From positions 31,462,427 through 31,522,426 of the forward strand of contig OX442315.1 in the NCBI GenBank assembly GCA_949358305.1: 60,000 bases of DNA. Reading direction: 5' to 3'. This DNA comes from Strigamia acuminata (lineage: Eukaryota > Arthropoda > Chilopoda > Geophilomorpha > Linotaeniidae). Under the pieces are notes generated by a model. The model saw only the letters and a program-made list of their open reading frames with translations. It made no database searches and was not told the DNA's origin. The number at the start of each line of letters is the position of its first letter. Position 1 is the first letter of the stretch. The position numbers and the translations under genes were made by a program. Shown here piece after piece: positions 34,716-48,800 of the stretch.

Positions 34716-36803
34716 ACTAATTTAAAAAATAAAAATAAAACAAACAAAAAAGAAATTACGAACAAAAAAAAATGAAACTTATTTTCACAACATATACACA
34801 CATCAGTTACATTAATTTGTTAACATAATCTAGTTTTCATTAATAATAATAATTAATGATAATACTTAATATTTTAGTCCCTCGCAATGTCCATTAAAAA
34901 TCCGTTTCAACATATACACCAAAGTTGCAAAGAATTCATTTCCAAAAAAAAGAAAAACAGAATTAAAATTAAAAAAAGAAAGAAAATTTTTTTTTTTATA
35001 ATAGATTATAGACGAAGGAACGTAAATACCTCTATCACAAAAAACAAAACAAAGAAAAAAGTTTTAGCTTCAATACCTCGAACAGCTACAATTAAACCAA
35101 CAGTTTCTCTCCACACACATCTTCAAATTCAGCGCATTATAATTCAATCCTTTTATTTTTCAAAATTTTTATTAATGAATTAATTATTGAATTTCAAAAT
35201 GAAAAAAAAAATCCTTCACCCATTTTCATCATTTTTCGTGTAAAGGCCACGAGATTCTCATTATTTATTTTATTCAGAATTTATTTAATTCCAAAAGAAT
35301 ACGAAAATAGAGTAGCCCACCTTGCAAACACTATAAGATGTTAAAAATCTAAGACAAGACTTTATACCACAAATTACATCAACACAGAATAAGTTCACTA
35401 CTGAATATGGCTTCATGATACAAGAACTGCAATTTTTTTTTTTGCTTATTATTGATTAATTTTTGTATTTGTCACAACGTGACATTTGTACATATTTAAA
35501 TGCAATGGCTAAAACTAAAAACACATAAATGAAAAATAAGAATCTAACTCGTTATAATCGACTTATAAATTTTTATAAAGTAACGTTTAATCAACAGTGG
35601 GATGGGAAAAGAATTTTTTTTAGTGCTGTTCATCCCCTCGACTTGACGGGAGGCTCTACAAGGCTTTTTGCGGAGAGTTTTTAAACTCTCAACATCGTAC
35701 TCTTTAACATTTTCGTTTTAATTTTTAATTTTTTTTTTTCCTTTTAAATTCAAAAATCCGACATCAAATCAATTAATTATCGAAATAAAACTTGACAAAT
35801 GGTTTAAACTGCATCATTATTTTCATAGTATTTACAAAGGCATTCTGATGTGTTGTTTCGGTTTGCATCTATCACTCATAAATGTAGTATTGAAATGATT
35901 TGTTTCATTACAATCGAAAAACAAAACGAAATAAACGAAAACAAAAAAAAAACAATGAAAAATGAAAACAAATTTTCAGAATAATGAGCAAGGCGCAAGA
36001 CAAATTTCTTGAATCAAAAATGACAATAAAAAACAAAAAAACAATTGTTCAATTAACAAAAATAAAAACGTAAATTGACTGGCCTTCGTTGCCGACACCT
36101 TGCAATATTTTTTTTTCCGTTTTTTTTTTTTATTATTTTTTATTTCTGATTTTTTTCCTTTTCTTTTTACTACGTTAATACTACTACAATAAATAACACG
36201 TACTAATTTATCAATTATTAATTTTTTTTTTATAATAATTATTTTTTTCTCTATACTTTTTTTTTATCTCCTTGCTAACACTTTTCACTACAGCTACAAA
36301 AAAATGAAATACAAATGATAGAAAAATTATCTTAAACTTGCACAACAAAGCAAAAAGGAGGGAAAAAATCTGCAGCTGTGAAAAGTGTTTGCTTCGATGA
36401 TCATTAAATTGCAGTATCCTTAAAAATTTCAGTAATTTCCACACGCGTTGTCTTCATTTGGCTTAGTTTTGGTCAAACGAGGTTTCACTTAATCCTTATT
36501 TCCAGTTTTCCTTTCTTTTTTCAATAGAAAATAAACTTTATCTTCTCTATTCCCCGCACTGGTCAAGGAATGCAGATGGAAATGACGTCATCTGGCCACC
36601 TGGTCATTTTTTCGCACCAAACAAAAACATTGTAATGAAGCAAAAACCAAAACAAAAGCACGACCGTGTCACAATTGAGCATGTTGAGGGTTGTTGTCAC
36701 CGTATTAGGACAATTGTAGACTTTCAGTTTAAAAAATCCACAACAGGATGAGAAAAAAGTTTAAAATCAATTCTTTGCCATTTACATAACACTTCAGCAG
36801 TCA
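34716..36803. other. Spacer and probable 3'UTR of the BET long isoform
   Basis: No coding region is supported. The stretch is very AT-rich. From about 36803 leftwards it should be the 3'UTR of the - strand BET gene, but the polyadenylation site could not be fixed among many TTTATT words. Confidence 0.45.
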
Positions 36804-39800
36804 TTAAAGAGTTTCTTCAAAAGTCGCCATTATATCACTTTGTCGGTTCATATCGATTTGACGAGCCATCTTGAAAAACAAAATCAAATCAAATCATTAA
36901 AATTACACAAATTCAAAATCAATTCAAACTAAACAAAGTGAAATTAAAAATACCGCTTCGCGTCTTCTCCTCTCTTGTTCCCGCATTCGAAGTCGATCGC
37001 GTTCGCTAACATTTTGACTTTGCCGGGTTTGTTGTTCACGTCTTCGAGCATCTTCCTGCCTTTGCTGCTGTTCTTGTTGCGCCTTCCTGGCACTTTCCAA
37101 CGCTTCTTCCTCTTCACGCTCCCTGAAAATCATCAACAATATTTTTAAATATTTAAATATTCTAAATACTGATAAATCATACCTTTGTTTTTCTCTTTCT
37201 AGTCGCTGGCGTTCTCGTTCGGCCTGTTCTTTTTGATGCCTTCTCATTTCTTGTTGCTCCATCAATTGCCTTTGCTGTTTAATTAAATCATCAAAATTTA
37301 CAATTTTCAATTTTAAAAAAAATCAACTCAATTAATATCTACCCTGTCTATTTTTTCTTTTGCTTGTTTCTTAAACAGTTGAAAAGAATCTTTCGTAGAC
37401 GGCTTCGAGGCTAAAGAAGGATGTTGGGAAGACGTCTGCAAAATGCTAGACCACGAACCAGCATTTTTCACTTTGGAATCCTTCAAAACAAACCAATTTT
37501 TAATACATAAATAAATTAAACAGTAAATAAATAAAATTAACCTTTTTTGAAGATGCGGGTGTTAAAGCGCCTTTCGAATCGGGTTTCTTTTCCCCGTTTG
37601 CAGATCCCGATAGCGGCGCTAATCCAGCATTGCCTGCTATTAAAACACAAAATAAATAAAAATAAATATAAAAAAAAATAAAAACAAAAACTAACTTAAA
37701 TTCTCCTTACAAAACCACCAACAAATTATTAATAAAGATTCACTCATAAATAATAAACCTCAAAGAAAATATTACGTTGGAAAACGCACATTCTAACTAC
37801 AAGTTCAGCACATTCTTTTCCCAGCCTGAAAAATCCCAAAACACGAAACTTCGACAACAAAACTCAACGACACAACTTCGCGCGCAAACCCACTATTTTT
37901 AAAACTATTGTTTTAAATTGTAAAACAGCGCGCAATGCGCATGCACATGTAAAACAAATTTCAATCTAAATCTAAATTAGAGAAAGTAATAAAAACTTAC
38001 AATTCAAGGCCGAATCCAAAGGAGTTTTACTTCCCGGCATTGCAGATGCAAACATGGGCTCTTCTTTGCGTGCGATTGGTTGGTTCGTACCAGCACCGTG
38101 CCGCTGTTGCAAATTGTTTTTTGATTCAGATCCGCTAAGAGGAGCTCCTCCTCCTCCTCCTCCTCCAGGAACTGTTAGAGGTAAGGAAGCTGGCGAAGGG
38201 ACGGGAGAAGGGATAATTGTAGGTGAGACAGTACCAGTACCCATGGGCGATGGGGTACGGGAATGTGTGGATGATGATGATGAGAGTGGTATTGTTGGTG
38301 GAACAGCATTTAGTGAAGCGCTGATCGGACTCAGCATCGGAGGGGATGTAGAAGCTGGTCTTATAAGAGGTGGTGGATGTTGTTGCTGTTGCGATGGATG
38401 TTGCTGCGGTTGCTGTTGCTGCAGCAGTTGCTGTTGTTCGTAACCTATTGGTGTTTGCGGGCTGGATAGTGTTTGCGACTGCATTAAAGGTCCCCGCAAT
38501 GGTTGGCTCACCATTGGGGGTTGTATAGATGCGGCCATACCCGGCAGTTGGGAGTTACCTGTTTGTAAGGACATTTTTATGGTTAGATCACCGGCAAAAC
38601 ACGTCTACCCACTGTACATAGCCAACGCAAGATTGTCGATAATTTGCATTACTCGACAGTTCTCAACCAATGGGAAAAATTATCACGAGTGCAAAACAAA
38701 TTATCAATAATTTTTTATTGCACTCGGGATACACTACAAATTATTGTCTTAAGCAAATTATGGACAATCGAATAGCCTGTTGAGCTACAGAAAATTTACT
38801 AGTGAAAAGGAAAGTGCAATTTTACTATTATAGTGTGGATATATGTCATGGCGCGCACCAAAAACGAAGATCCTAGTCTAGCCGAGCAACTTTAGTTTAG
38901 ATTAGAATTGCTTCTCATAATATTAACTACATTGTATCATATTTTCGATAAAAACACGATAAAACATCGATAAAAACTGAAAAATCCCTATCTGCGCACA
39001 CTTAACCGCAACAAATAGAAATAGTAACAGGTGATGGTGCAATAAACATTTTTAGACTTTGTGTTTTCGTGCGCAAAAATTAGAATTATTTACAAATATA
39101 AACTGACATATTGCAGTGTGCCACAACAGCTGATAATGATAGTAACCAACATGGGTGTATTTTTGTGAGCCAAATTTAATAAACTAAACCTTAGTATACT
39201 TACTTGTTGGTTTTACTGGGGGAGGAACAACACTTTTCTTGACAGGTGCTGGCGCAGCTGTTGCCGAAGGTCGTGCTGGTTGCTGAGGTAAACTATGACT
39301 GGCAACTACAGGCGGTTTAGCAACTGCCGTTGAGGGTGCTTAGAAGAAAACGCCAAATTAGAATCAATCTTCGCAATATTTGTAGATAAGATAAGGTACT
39401 TTACCTTGCGCAAAAGAAGCACTGTACATACCAGCAACAGGTAATGCAGGCTGCTGATTCATAATTGCAGTTTGTTGAGGCATATGGTTATTAACCATTC
39501 CAGACGTCATTCCCAGTCCAGTATTTGACATCTGATGTGATACAAAGGTTAAAAAAAAATATTATCAATAATATATTTTTCATTGAAGAAAAAAAAATCA
39601 ACATATTTTTAATCAGATTTTTTTTAAAGAGATAACTTCATTAAAAACCAGACTTGAATTTAATGTAAATTCATGTCACGCTCTAATAATTTGAAATCTT
39701 TTTTAAAAATTCGTGACATAGGAGTCCATACGGTCAATCTCACGTAAGTATCTCTCTGTATTTTCATATAGTTTTATACTAAAGTGTGTGAATTTGTGGA

Positions 39801-42800
39801 ATTCCATTTATACACATCATTATACTTTGTATTTAAACATTTCAGTGTAAAAACGTAAAGAAAAATGAAATAAAATCCGTATAAATTGAGTTCCGCAAAC
39901 ACGCTTCAATTAAAAAAAAAGGCTAGTTTGTTTTGAAATGATTATGAGTTAAAAAATTAAAAAACAAACAGCTTCGTATTTACTAACCTGCGAGGCGTCT
40001 TCCTTCTTCTGCTTGGTGGCGGGTTCTTCTCCTGAAGAGAATTTGTAATATGTTAAAAATAAGTTTAAACTTCCTTTTCCGTCTCACTCAAATAGCAAAA
40101 TGCAAACTGTTTCCGCACTAGCATCGCGCAGCATGACTAAACTCAAGCGCCAACATCACACTTAAGCTTTCAAAAACAAAACAAAAAAATCAAAAACAAA
40201 AATCAAAAGCTTATTTGCCATGTTCCTAACGCACCCTTAATGTAATCAAAGCTTATGAGCAATGAATTAAGCATGTGATCATCTTCAATGTATCAAATTC
40301 AATGAAACGAGTGTTTACACACAATTCAACTAAAGAGTGTGTGAAACCGAAAAACAAACGAAAAAACAAGCAAAACCAAGTGTGTTCAGCAATCAATGTA
40401 CGACTCTTTTCTTTTTATATATAAATATATATATATAAAAATGGAAAAATAAAATTAATCAAGTTTAGTTTCAGCCCAAGAGTGCAAGCATGTGTTTCTT
40501 TTAAATATCTAATTCAACTACTTTAAAAAAAATAAATAAAAATAAATCAATGAAAATTAACACATTTATATCAGGAGTACCATTTTATTATGGAGCAATG
40601 TTTTGTTATACAATCAGACACACAATGATGAGAATACACACAATAATATAGACAGGGCCATACTAACTAATGTGCCTTTTATGCTTTTGTAAATTTAAAA
40701 AAAATATTTACAGGACATTTATACCCATTTGAATTTTCACAAGATAATCAACTTGGATTTTATATATATATATATAGTCATCATTCAGTTTCTTTACAAC
40801 AAAAAAAATTTAAAAATTAAATAAATTCAACTTATTGCTTCTGTTTCAGAAATCAGGCAGGATATTTGTACTCAAAAAATTTAAAACAAACTAAAATAAA
40901 AGATAGAAATCAAACTTGTTAAAAAAAAAATTAAGTCTTGTATTTTTTTTTCGCATTTTTTTTCTTTTTTTACATTTAAAAGTGTTTCCTACTTGAAACT
41001 AAATTTGCACATTATATCACTTTACAAAAGTTAACAAATTCTTTTTATTATTCGAAAAAATATGAATAAGCATATTACAAACACTATTGTCACATATAAT
41101 GAATGAAAAAGTCAACTAATTTGATGGGATAATGAAGGAAATAAAATAAAATAAAAAATAAAAAATAAAACTATTTAACATAATTGGACCAATACTTTCA
41201 TAGAAAATAACAAAAATTCCCATTATTTCTTTTGTTGCCCTTGCCACTAAATTTCAAATGTATAAAACTTACAAAAAATAAAAATAAATCTTACACATTA
41301 CTTTGACAGCGAGAAAATTTAAATTAAAAATCAAATAGACAAGAAAAAGAAAGTGATATCAACAAATACAGTATTAGAACCTATGATTTACAATCACACA
41401 AGGGCAACAAACGTAAAATATTAAATTGGTGATTAATTAATTAATTTATTAATTAATTAAATATTATTTTAATCTTTTTTTTTCTTTTTAAATATTTTAA
41501 ATTAATTGATTAACTGCTTGAAAAATGGCACACAAACTGCCAAAATAAACTATTCGGGGACTGCAGAAAAAAGAAAAAGAAATTACTCAAATTTTTTTCC
41601 CATTTAATATTTAATCGATTCTAAAATGCCATTTTCCAAACTAATTTTTAATTTTCTCAATCAAAAATTTAAATGATATTAACCCTAGGTTAGCCAGGGA
41701 GTGCAAACAGTGTCAAGGAGGCCAGCTAGCCAACATCATACACACCTGGAGAAAAAATACCTTTAAATTGACAATTAAACGAAAGAAAACACGACACATT
41801 TTCCTTTCAAATAGAAAATAAAATTAAAAATCTAAACAAATCCAGTTGGCCACTGCATATAAATATATTTCTCTATTTTTTTTTTAATATCTTGATCGCG
41901 TAGAACCAGCAAAACTTCTAACAGCAGCAGAATTGGATGCAAAATCTCCTCGGTCCAGCGAAGCTATTTGTGAAATTTCCCTTCAATCTTCTCTATTTCT
42001 TTATTATTTTCATTTCTTAACAGTCATCATCATCATCATCGATACAAACACACTCATTAAAACCTCTGCTTCATTACCAAAACATTTAATACCGTAATAT
42101 AATAATAACCAACAAATCTCAAGGCACTGCAAATTAATCGCTTAAATCCTACCGTCAAATAATAAAAATAATTAAAGTTAACCAACCCTGCCTCTACATA
42201 CATCCATAAAAAGTAAATTCAACAGTACCAAACACTAATAACAACTTGTCCTGCAAGAGGTAAATCAAAATTCGAACACATTTTTATACATTTGAAGCTC
42301 CAGCCTTTGCATTTTGTTTTTCTTAAAATAAAAAAAAAGAAGAAATTTTAAATTTTCTTTCTTTTTTAATAATAATCATCATCATCATCATTTACTATAT
42401 AAAATAAAATAAACTCCAGATATATATATATATTATATTATATATATTTTAAAACCAAAACAAAAAATAAATAAGGTTTGTATTTGTAGTAGAAAATGAT
42501 ATTAAAAAGCTGGCTGCCTCAACACATGCTGCACTCTTTGGCTAGCTATAGGGAATTATACGTCATTTCAATCTTTTTTTTTGGATTTTTCAATTTCCAA
42601 AAAAATCATTTTTTTAAAAAAAGGGAAAAAAAAAAAAAGAAAAAAAAAAAAAGAAAGGAAAAAAAAAAATAATTAAAAAAAAAAAAATAACACCAGAATC
42701 TTGATACCAATAATCACTCACATGGTTTTACTTTTTTCAAGAGGAATAAAACCTTTCTACGTTGACCAATCTGAGGAACTTTCCAACATTTCTCCAAAAA

Positions 42801-45800
42801 TAGTAAATGGAATCATAATTATCTAATTTTTTCTCCTTTCTCTTCCCCCAAATGTTTCATTTGATATTCCACAGTAATAAAAAAACGAAAAAAAGAAAAA
42901 AAAGACTAACTGTAATGCATTAGGAATTAATTCACTAGGGAAGAAAAGTAGGGAAATATTAAGAAAGTTTTCGAGTCTAGATGCCAGACTCCTCTTTTGA
43001 CTAGCGTCTTTCTACATCCGGGCACGTTTTAAGATCAAAATATTGAGATTTTTATTTGTCACCCCCTCCCCCCCTCTGCCAAAAAACCAATCTCCCCATT
43101 CCTAAACCTTCAAATAAATTCCTCTCCTTAAAAAAATAAAAAATAAAAAAAATCATTCACTGTTTAAAGTCAACACTGTCCCTTAATCCAACCCTAATGC
43201 AACTGCCAAACCAAAAATAAAAAATAAAATAAAATAAAATCTAACACTGAAATCCACATCTCCCAATTAAACTTCCTTTGCATTTCGCTACATTCCTAAC
43301 AAGTAAACAAAAAACTGGCACTTTATCTGCCTATCTATATCAAGATCGACCCATATTGGCAATCCGTAGACCAACATTCCATTCACACTTGTTTGTTCCC
43401 TTAGTTTCTTAATATCAGTTATTTTTTTTATTCCTCTTTCATCATATATGTATGTATATTTTTTAAAGCAATTTTCCGTTGACACACATGATGGATATCC
43501 CTTGGAACTGATGCCTGGATCTTCGTACCGATACAGCATCATGTGATCACACTAAGGAATCGCTATTAAAAGAAGGGAAATTCGATTTTAAGGCTACAAC
43601 ATAAGCTCACATCAAACTTGATCCGACATTTTTTTTTCTTTTTCATAAAAACAAATAAAACAATAATTATAAATTTAAAAAAAAAAAAAAAAATAATAAT
43701 AATAAAAAAATAAAAAAAAATCTTCCAAAAATAATAAGAAAAAAAATTTTAAATCTTAAAAAATTGACACAAAGCCTGCAAAAAGCCCCTACTCCACCAT
43801 CTCAATGGACACGTGACCCAATAAAATAAAATTCAAAACAAAAAACAAAAATACATAAAAAAAACCGAAACTTATAATAAAATATATAAATAAATAATAA
43901 AAAAAAGGAAAAAAAATATATATAAATAAAATAAAATTCAATAACCCCTATTACGAGCAGGCATTAACCAAAAATCTTCACCTCAAATACTTTTTAAACC
44001 ACTTTTATGACTAGAAAGAATTTATTCATCTAACCTGACTCTGAATCGCTACTATCAGATGAGCTGCTCGAACTGCTGCTGCTACTACTGTCACTATCCG
44101 AAGAACTGCTGCTGCTTGCACTTAGCCGACTGGGTCCGCCAACCACATCCACATGCTTATTTTCCACGTCTAAAAAAAAACACAAAACAACACAAATAAG
44201 CCAACCGATTCAACATTTTTCCTTAATTTAACTCGATTAACCTTTCTTCGGCGGTTTCTTGGTGACAGTCCCTAATTGACCACTCACATCTTGAAGTCTT
44301 TTTTCCAACTCTTGCTTTTTCTCGGCCATCTGTTCGTCTTTCGACTTACCAGACGGCTTTTTCGCAGCTAAATCAAACAAAATCGATCAAAACCCGTCCA
44401 CGCACACGATCCCCAGCAAAACCAGCAGCCATTTTCTTGTCCCTCAGTTTTGAATCACGAATTGCGCGTCGACAAACACGTGGGATTAAAACTAGATTTT
44501 ACTTTCTCCTCTTTCTGATTAGCAACTTCAACGTGCCAACTAGAACAGTCGACTGAAGCTCCTTGCCCAGCGAGGATTAATTTAACCAATCCAAGAAAAT
44601 GCCTACATAGTTCGCTCGTCATCGAACGCCGCTTACAGTAAGGTTTCCGAGGTTTCTTGCGTAAACAAGAAGCCACATACGCTTCCAACTCCCTCAAAGT
44701 CGAGGGTTTTAGCGTTTCGAAATCTATTTCAATCTCATCTGGATTGGAGTCTCTAAGGGACGGCTCTCGTGACTGGATTATGTGAACAACCCTACCAAGT
44801 TTGTCTCCTAAACACAAAAATTAATTAATTCAATAAATAAAAAGTGTCCCCAAACACCAACCGACTCACCAGGCAATTTATTGATATCTAAACTCAGCTG
44901 CCTTTTCTCGTCATACGACATTGGCTTCGCATTATCCTCATCTTCGCTATCGAATGCCGGTAAAGAACTCTTGCTCTTTCTAGATGATGACCTAAAAAAT
45001 AAATAAATTATATAAAAAATCCATCACTTTTTCCAATTTCTCAATGATTTTTATACCTCTGCCGTTTCGACAGCACAGATGAAGACTTCTGATTAGGCGT
45101 CTTGCCCGTCGAAGACGACGACTTTGGCTTAGTGGGCTTTAGTGGCTTTTGGTCTGCCGACAACGCAATGTTGTTGACAACCGGTTGTACATGCGCAACA
45201 TCGAGCGGCGGCTTCGTTTCCTTGCGATCCTCCTTCTTCTCGTCCTTGTCCTTCTTTCGTTTCCGATCTTTTTTCTTCTTCTCCCTGCGTCGACTCTCTT
45301 GCACTAATAACTGCATTTGCTCCTGCATCTGTTTCAACTGCTCGAAATAAAATTTGAAGAGGCACGAACCATAATTAAAAAAAATTGTCCACAAAAACTC
45401 TTTCCTTTCAAATCAAAACAATAATTTCAAACCATCGAGCGAAAATATCTACCTGTTCTTGCAACTGTAGTAACTTCCTCTCTCTCTCCTCTTCGCTATC
45501 TTCGGAGTCGCTGCTCGACGAGCTGCCCGATGAGCTCGTGCTCGAACTACTGGTCGTCATCTCCTGTTTTGTGGTGGGTGTTGCGGTTTCTGGAATGCTT
45601 GGGGTTGGCTCGTCTGGAATTCTTGCATACCTCATTTCAAATACATCCTTCAAACGAAAACAACGAACAACCAGATCAACACTCATCTCGTTCGAAACAA
45701 ACAAATAAATAAACAAACAAAAAGACAAACCTGTAACTTCCTCGCCATAGCAACAACATCATGATCAGGTGGGTTATATTTATAACAATTTGTAAATATT

Positions 45801-48800
45801 AATCTAACATCAGCTGCAAATTCCGTAGGTGTTCTATATTCTCTATTGTCCATTTTTTGCTTTAAAAATAACAATGGCACCAATTAAAAAACGGCAACAA
45901 CAATGGCAGAAAAATATAAACAAATGACACAGAAAAAAACATTGCCTTTTCATTCATTTACTTATTAACGTTTTAAACAATGCTTACTTTAACAGTGCCT
46001 AAGTCCATTGCTTTTTTAATGATATCGTGGTAATCATGAAGACCTAACAAATCTGCGTCTACAGGTTTATAAAACGGCCATGCATAGCCCTAGAAACAAC
46101 AAATAAACCGATAAACTAATTAGATTCCTCAAAAAACAAGCGAAACAGAATAATTTCATCAATTCATTACACGTTTTAAATCTAAAAGGCTGCATTTTTC
46201 AAATCATAGCTCTGCTCAACAATTTTTTGTCTCATTAATACCAATTAACAAATTATTTCAGATAGTCATCCCAACACTTTAAAGGAATAGTTCGGTCCTA
46301 TTTACAAAAAGCGGTTCAAATAATCACATTAAACGCACACAATATTAATAATAAATCAACTTTTTTATGTAAAAATCTTGTCAATCGCTATATAATAACA
46401 TTTTCCACCATAAACACAAAGAAATTAATATTAGAAAGCGTATTGTGATTATTTGAACCGCATTTCAAGTTTAGATATTCGTTTCGGACCGTACGGCCCC
46501 CTTAAATTGTACAATTTCGTAACAGACTTAAAAATTTTGTATTTTCCTGAATATTGAAAAAAGGGAAAAGAATTCAAGTCAACTTAGGACAAGTCGGTTG
46601 AATACTTACCGAATGCTTTTTCGAAAGCAATTCTTTGAGGATATCATTACAAAATTTAAGTTGTTCTGTTAATTTCTCTTTCGGTTTCGAGCTGTGTTGT
46701 GGCTGTAAGATAGAAATTAATAAACTCATATTAACATGCAACCCTGAACTCGGAACAGTAGAGAGAAAAATAAATATTCAAGAAACGAAAAATCCTGAAA
46801 AATTTAAACAAAAAAAATATTTCTCATCTTGTCAAATACTGTCGATGCAGTTTAACTATTTCCCACTCTTCACTATTAAAATCAAAATCAATTTTTCATA
46901 CGAACCAGATCTAATTCGCCAATCAAATCTCTTTTAAATTAAATTAATTTTTTTTTTTAAATTTCAATTTCTTAATATAACACAAATGATTTTACAACAA
47001 TCTAAGAATTAGAAACTACAATTGACCAAAAATATTTTTTTCCTTCAATTTTCCTCTTAGTTCCTGCCCACAATACGCAAAACGACACTCACTTTTGCAT
47101 ATTGTGCCAGAGAATCTAAATAAACGCAAAACAAAACACAACCCAAGATGCTTCTTAAGTTGTAGCTTCCAATTCCCCATTTAATAATGTAATTTTAGCT
47201 CACCCTTAATTTTAACAGCATATAAATCGCTTTGTGGTCAAGGTTATGCAATTTAAAACCTAACAAACAACAATTTCAACCGATTCGCAGTCCACACAAA
47301 TCCCACACAACTTAACAACACTCGTGCCTGCAATTATTAATTTCCAAATCCAACTTATCCCTATGTCATGAATCACTACTGAATTTCAATCAGCGAATGG
47401 AATTAACTACAAAGGTTTTAATTTCACCTCTTACTGATTAGAAAACTTCAACGTGCTAACTAGAACAGCTAACTGAAGTATCCTTGCCCAGTGAGGTTAA
47501 CAAGCAACACGTTTAAAATTCACTTTAAAAGCGAGTTATCCTTGCGGCATATTTTCACACTTGCATAAACACCAACTTCACATATATTACAAAATTTAAT
47601 ATTATTAATCGTCACATTTTTCTCATCACGAAAATCAAACTTTTGGCCACTAAACGCAACAAAAGCATTCAACAGTCAAAAATTGAATTCTGACAAGAAA
47701 AACACCACCAATAATTCACAGTTCTAATTTACACAATAAAAAAATTTCACTCAACTCTTTTAAATTTACCTTCATTCACGGCCAGCTGCCCCCGAAAACC
47801 CCCAAAATAACAAACTACAACGAAATTTGCATAACCTTTCACCACTTAATACAAACAAACAAACAAACCCACATTTCAAGCTGTTAAACAAACCAGCACT
47901 AGCACACCCAATTAAGACTAAACACTGCAACCTCAAAGACAGAACTTGCAAAGAGAAAAATAAAATTCTAACATTTGGATAAATATCAACCACCTGGGAA
48001 TCAGGCAGATCTTTCTTTGGTTTTTTGATCTGCCTTCCACTTTCCCTCCGCGTCGCGATTTTCGACGCCTTTGGTTCCGAATGCAAAGGGTAGACAGGCT
48101 CGTAAGTAGAGTTCGCAGTCGGTGTCGTAGTGTCTGCTTTTCTTTTTACACCTTTTTTCACTTTTGCAGGTAAAGTTTGACCCATAGGTCCCATTAGTCC
48201 ACCTGCCGCCACGACCGCTGCTGCTGCTGCTTGAATCTGCCCCATTACAGGGACCTGTACAGGTCCATCTGGGAGATCCTGAGGATACCCCATTGATGGC
48301 ATCACTATCGAGTTTTGGTGGGTCTGTTGAGTTAGTGGATGCGGCGACGCTACTGTCGGCATTGCCGTACTCCCAGGTATCGTCACTGAAGAACCAGAAG
48401 AGTTTGGTGTACCCCGTCCGTTGCTTGCGCTCGTCGTCGTCGTTGGTAATGACTCGATACCAACCGGAGTCAAAGAACCTGCAGGCACTAACGTAGGTGT
48501 TCCTAGAACCAAATCAATTATTACACACTTAATTAAATCTAATTATTTTTTAAATAACCTACCTCGACCAGATGCGGGCCCCCTTTTACCCTTTGCTTTC
48601 GGCCCCCCTAATTTCGGAGCTGGCAGTGTCACTTCATATTCTTCCTTTGGCATTTGTGTCACTTTGGTGAGGAAAAGCTTTTCCAATGTTTGTGCCATTA
48701 GAACAACGTCCTAATTAGTGAGAAGAAAAAAACAAAACAGATAAAAATCCGTTTAATTTACGCCTTCAAAGACACCGTTTGTAACAATCACCTCTCCTGG

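Noticed and set aside
38054-38443. 129-codon plus-strand ORF rich in Gly, Cys and Asp
   Set aside because: Antisense of the Pro/Gln/Ser-rich BET exon 38001-38558; the poly-Cys and poly-Gly runs are reverse-complement artefacts.
40415-42690. TATATA and poly(A) tracts as satellite or matrix-attachment elements
   Set aside because: They are simple low-complexity sequence typical of AT-rich introns and UTRs; nothing marks them as a specific element.
45102-45728. Ser/Phe-rich plus-strand ORFs opposite the BET exons
   Set aside because: Shadows of the Lys-rich and Ser/Asp-rich sense exons; no independent evidence.
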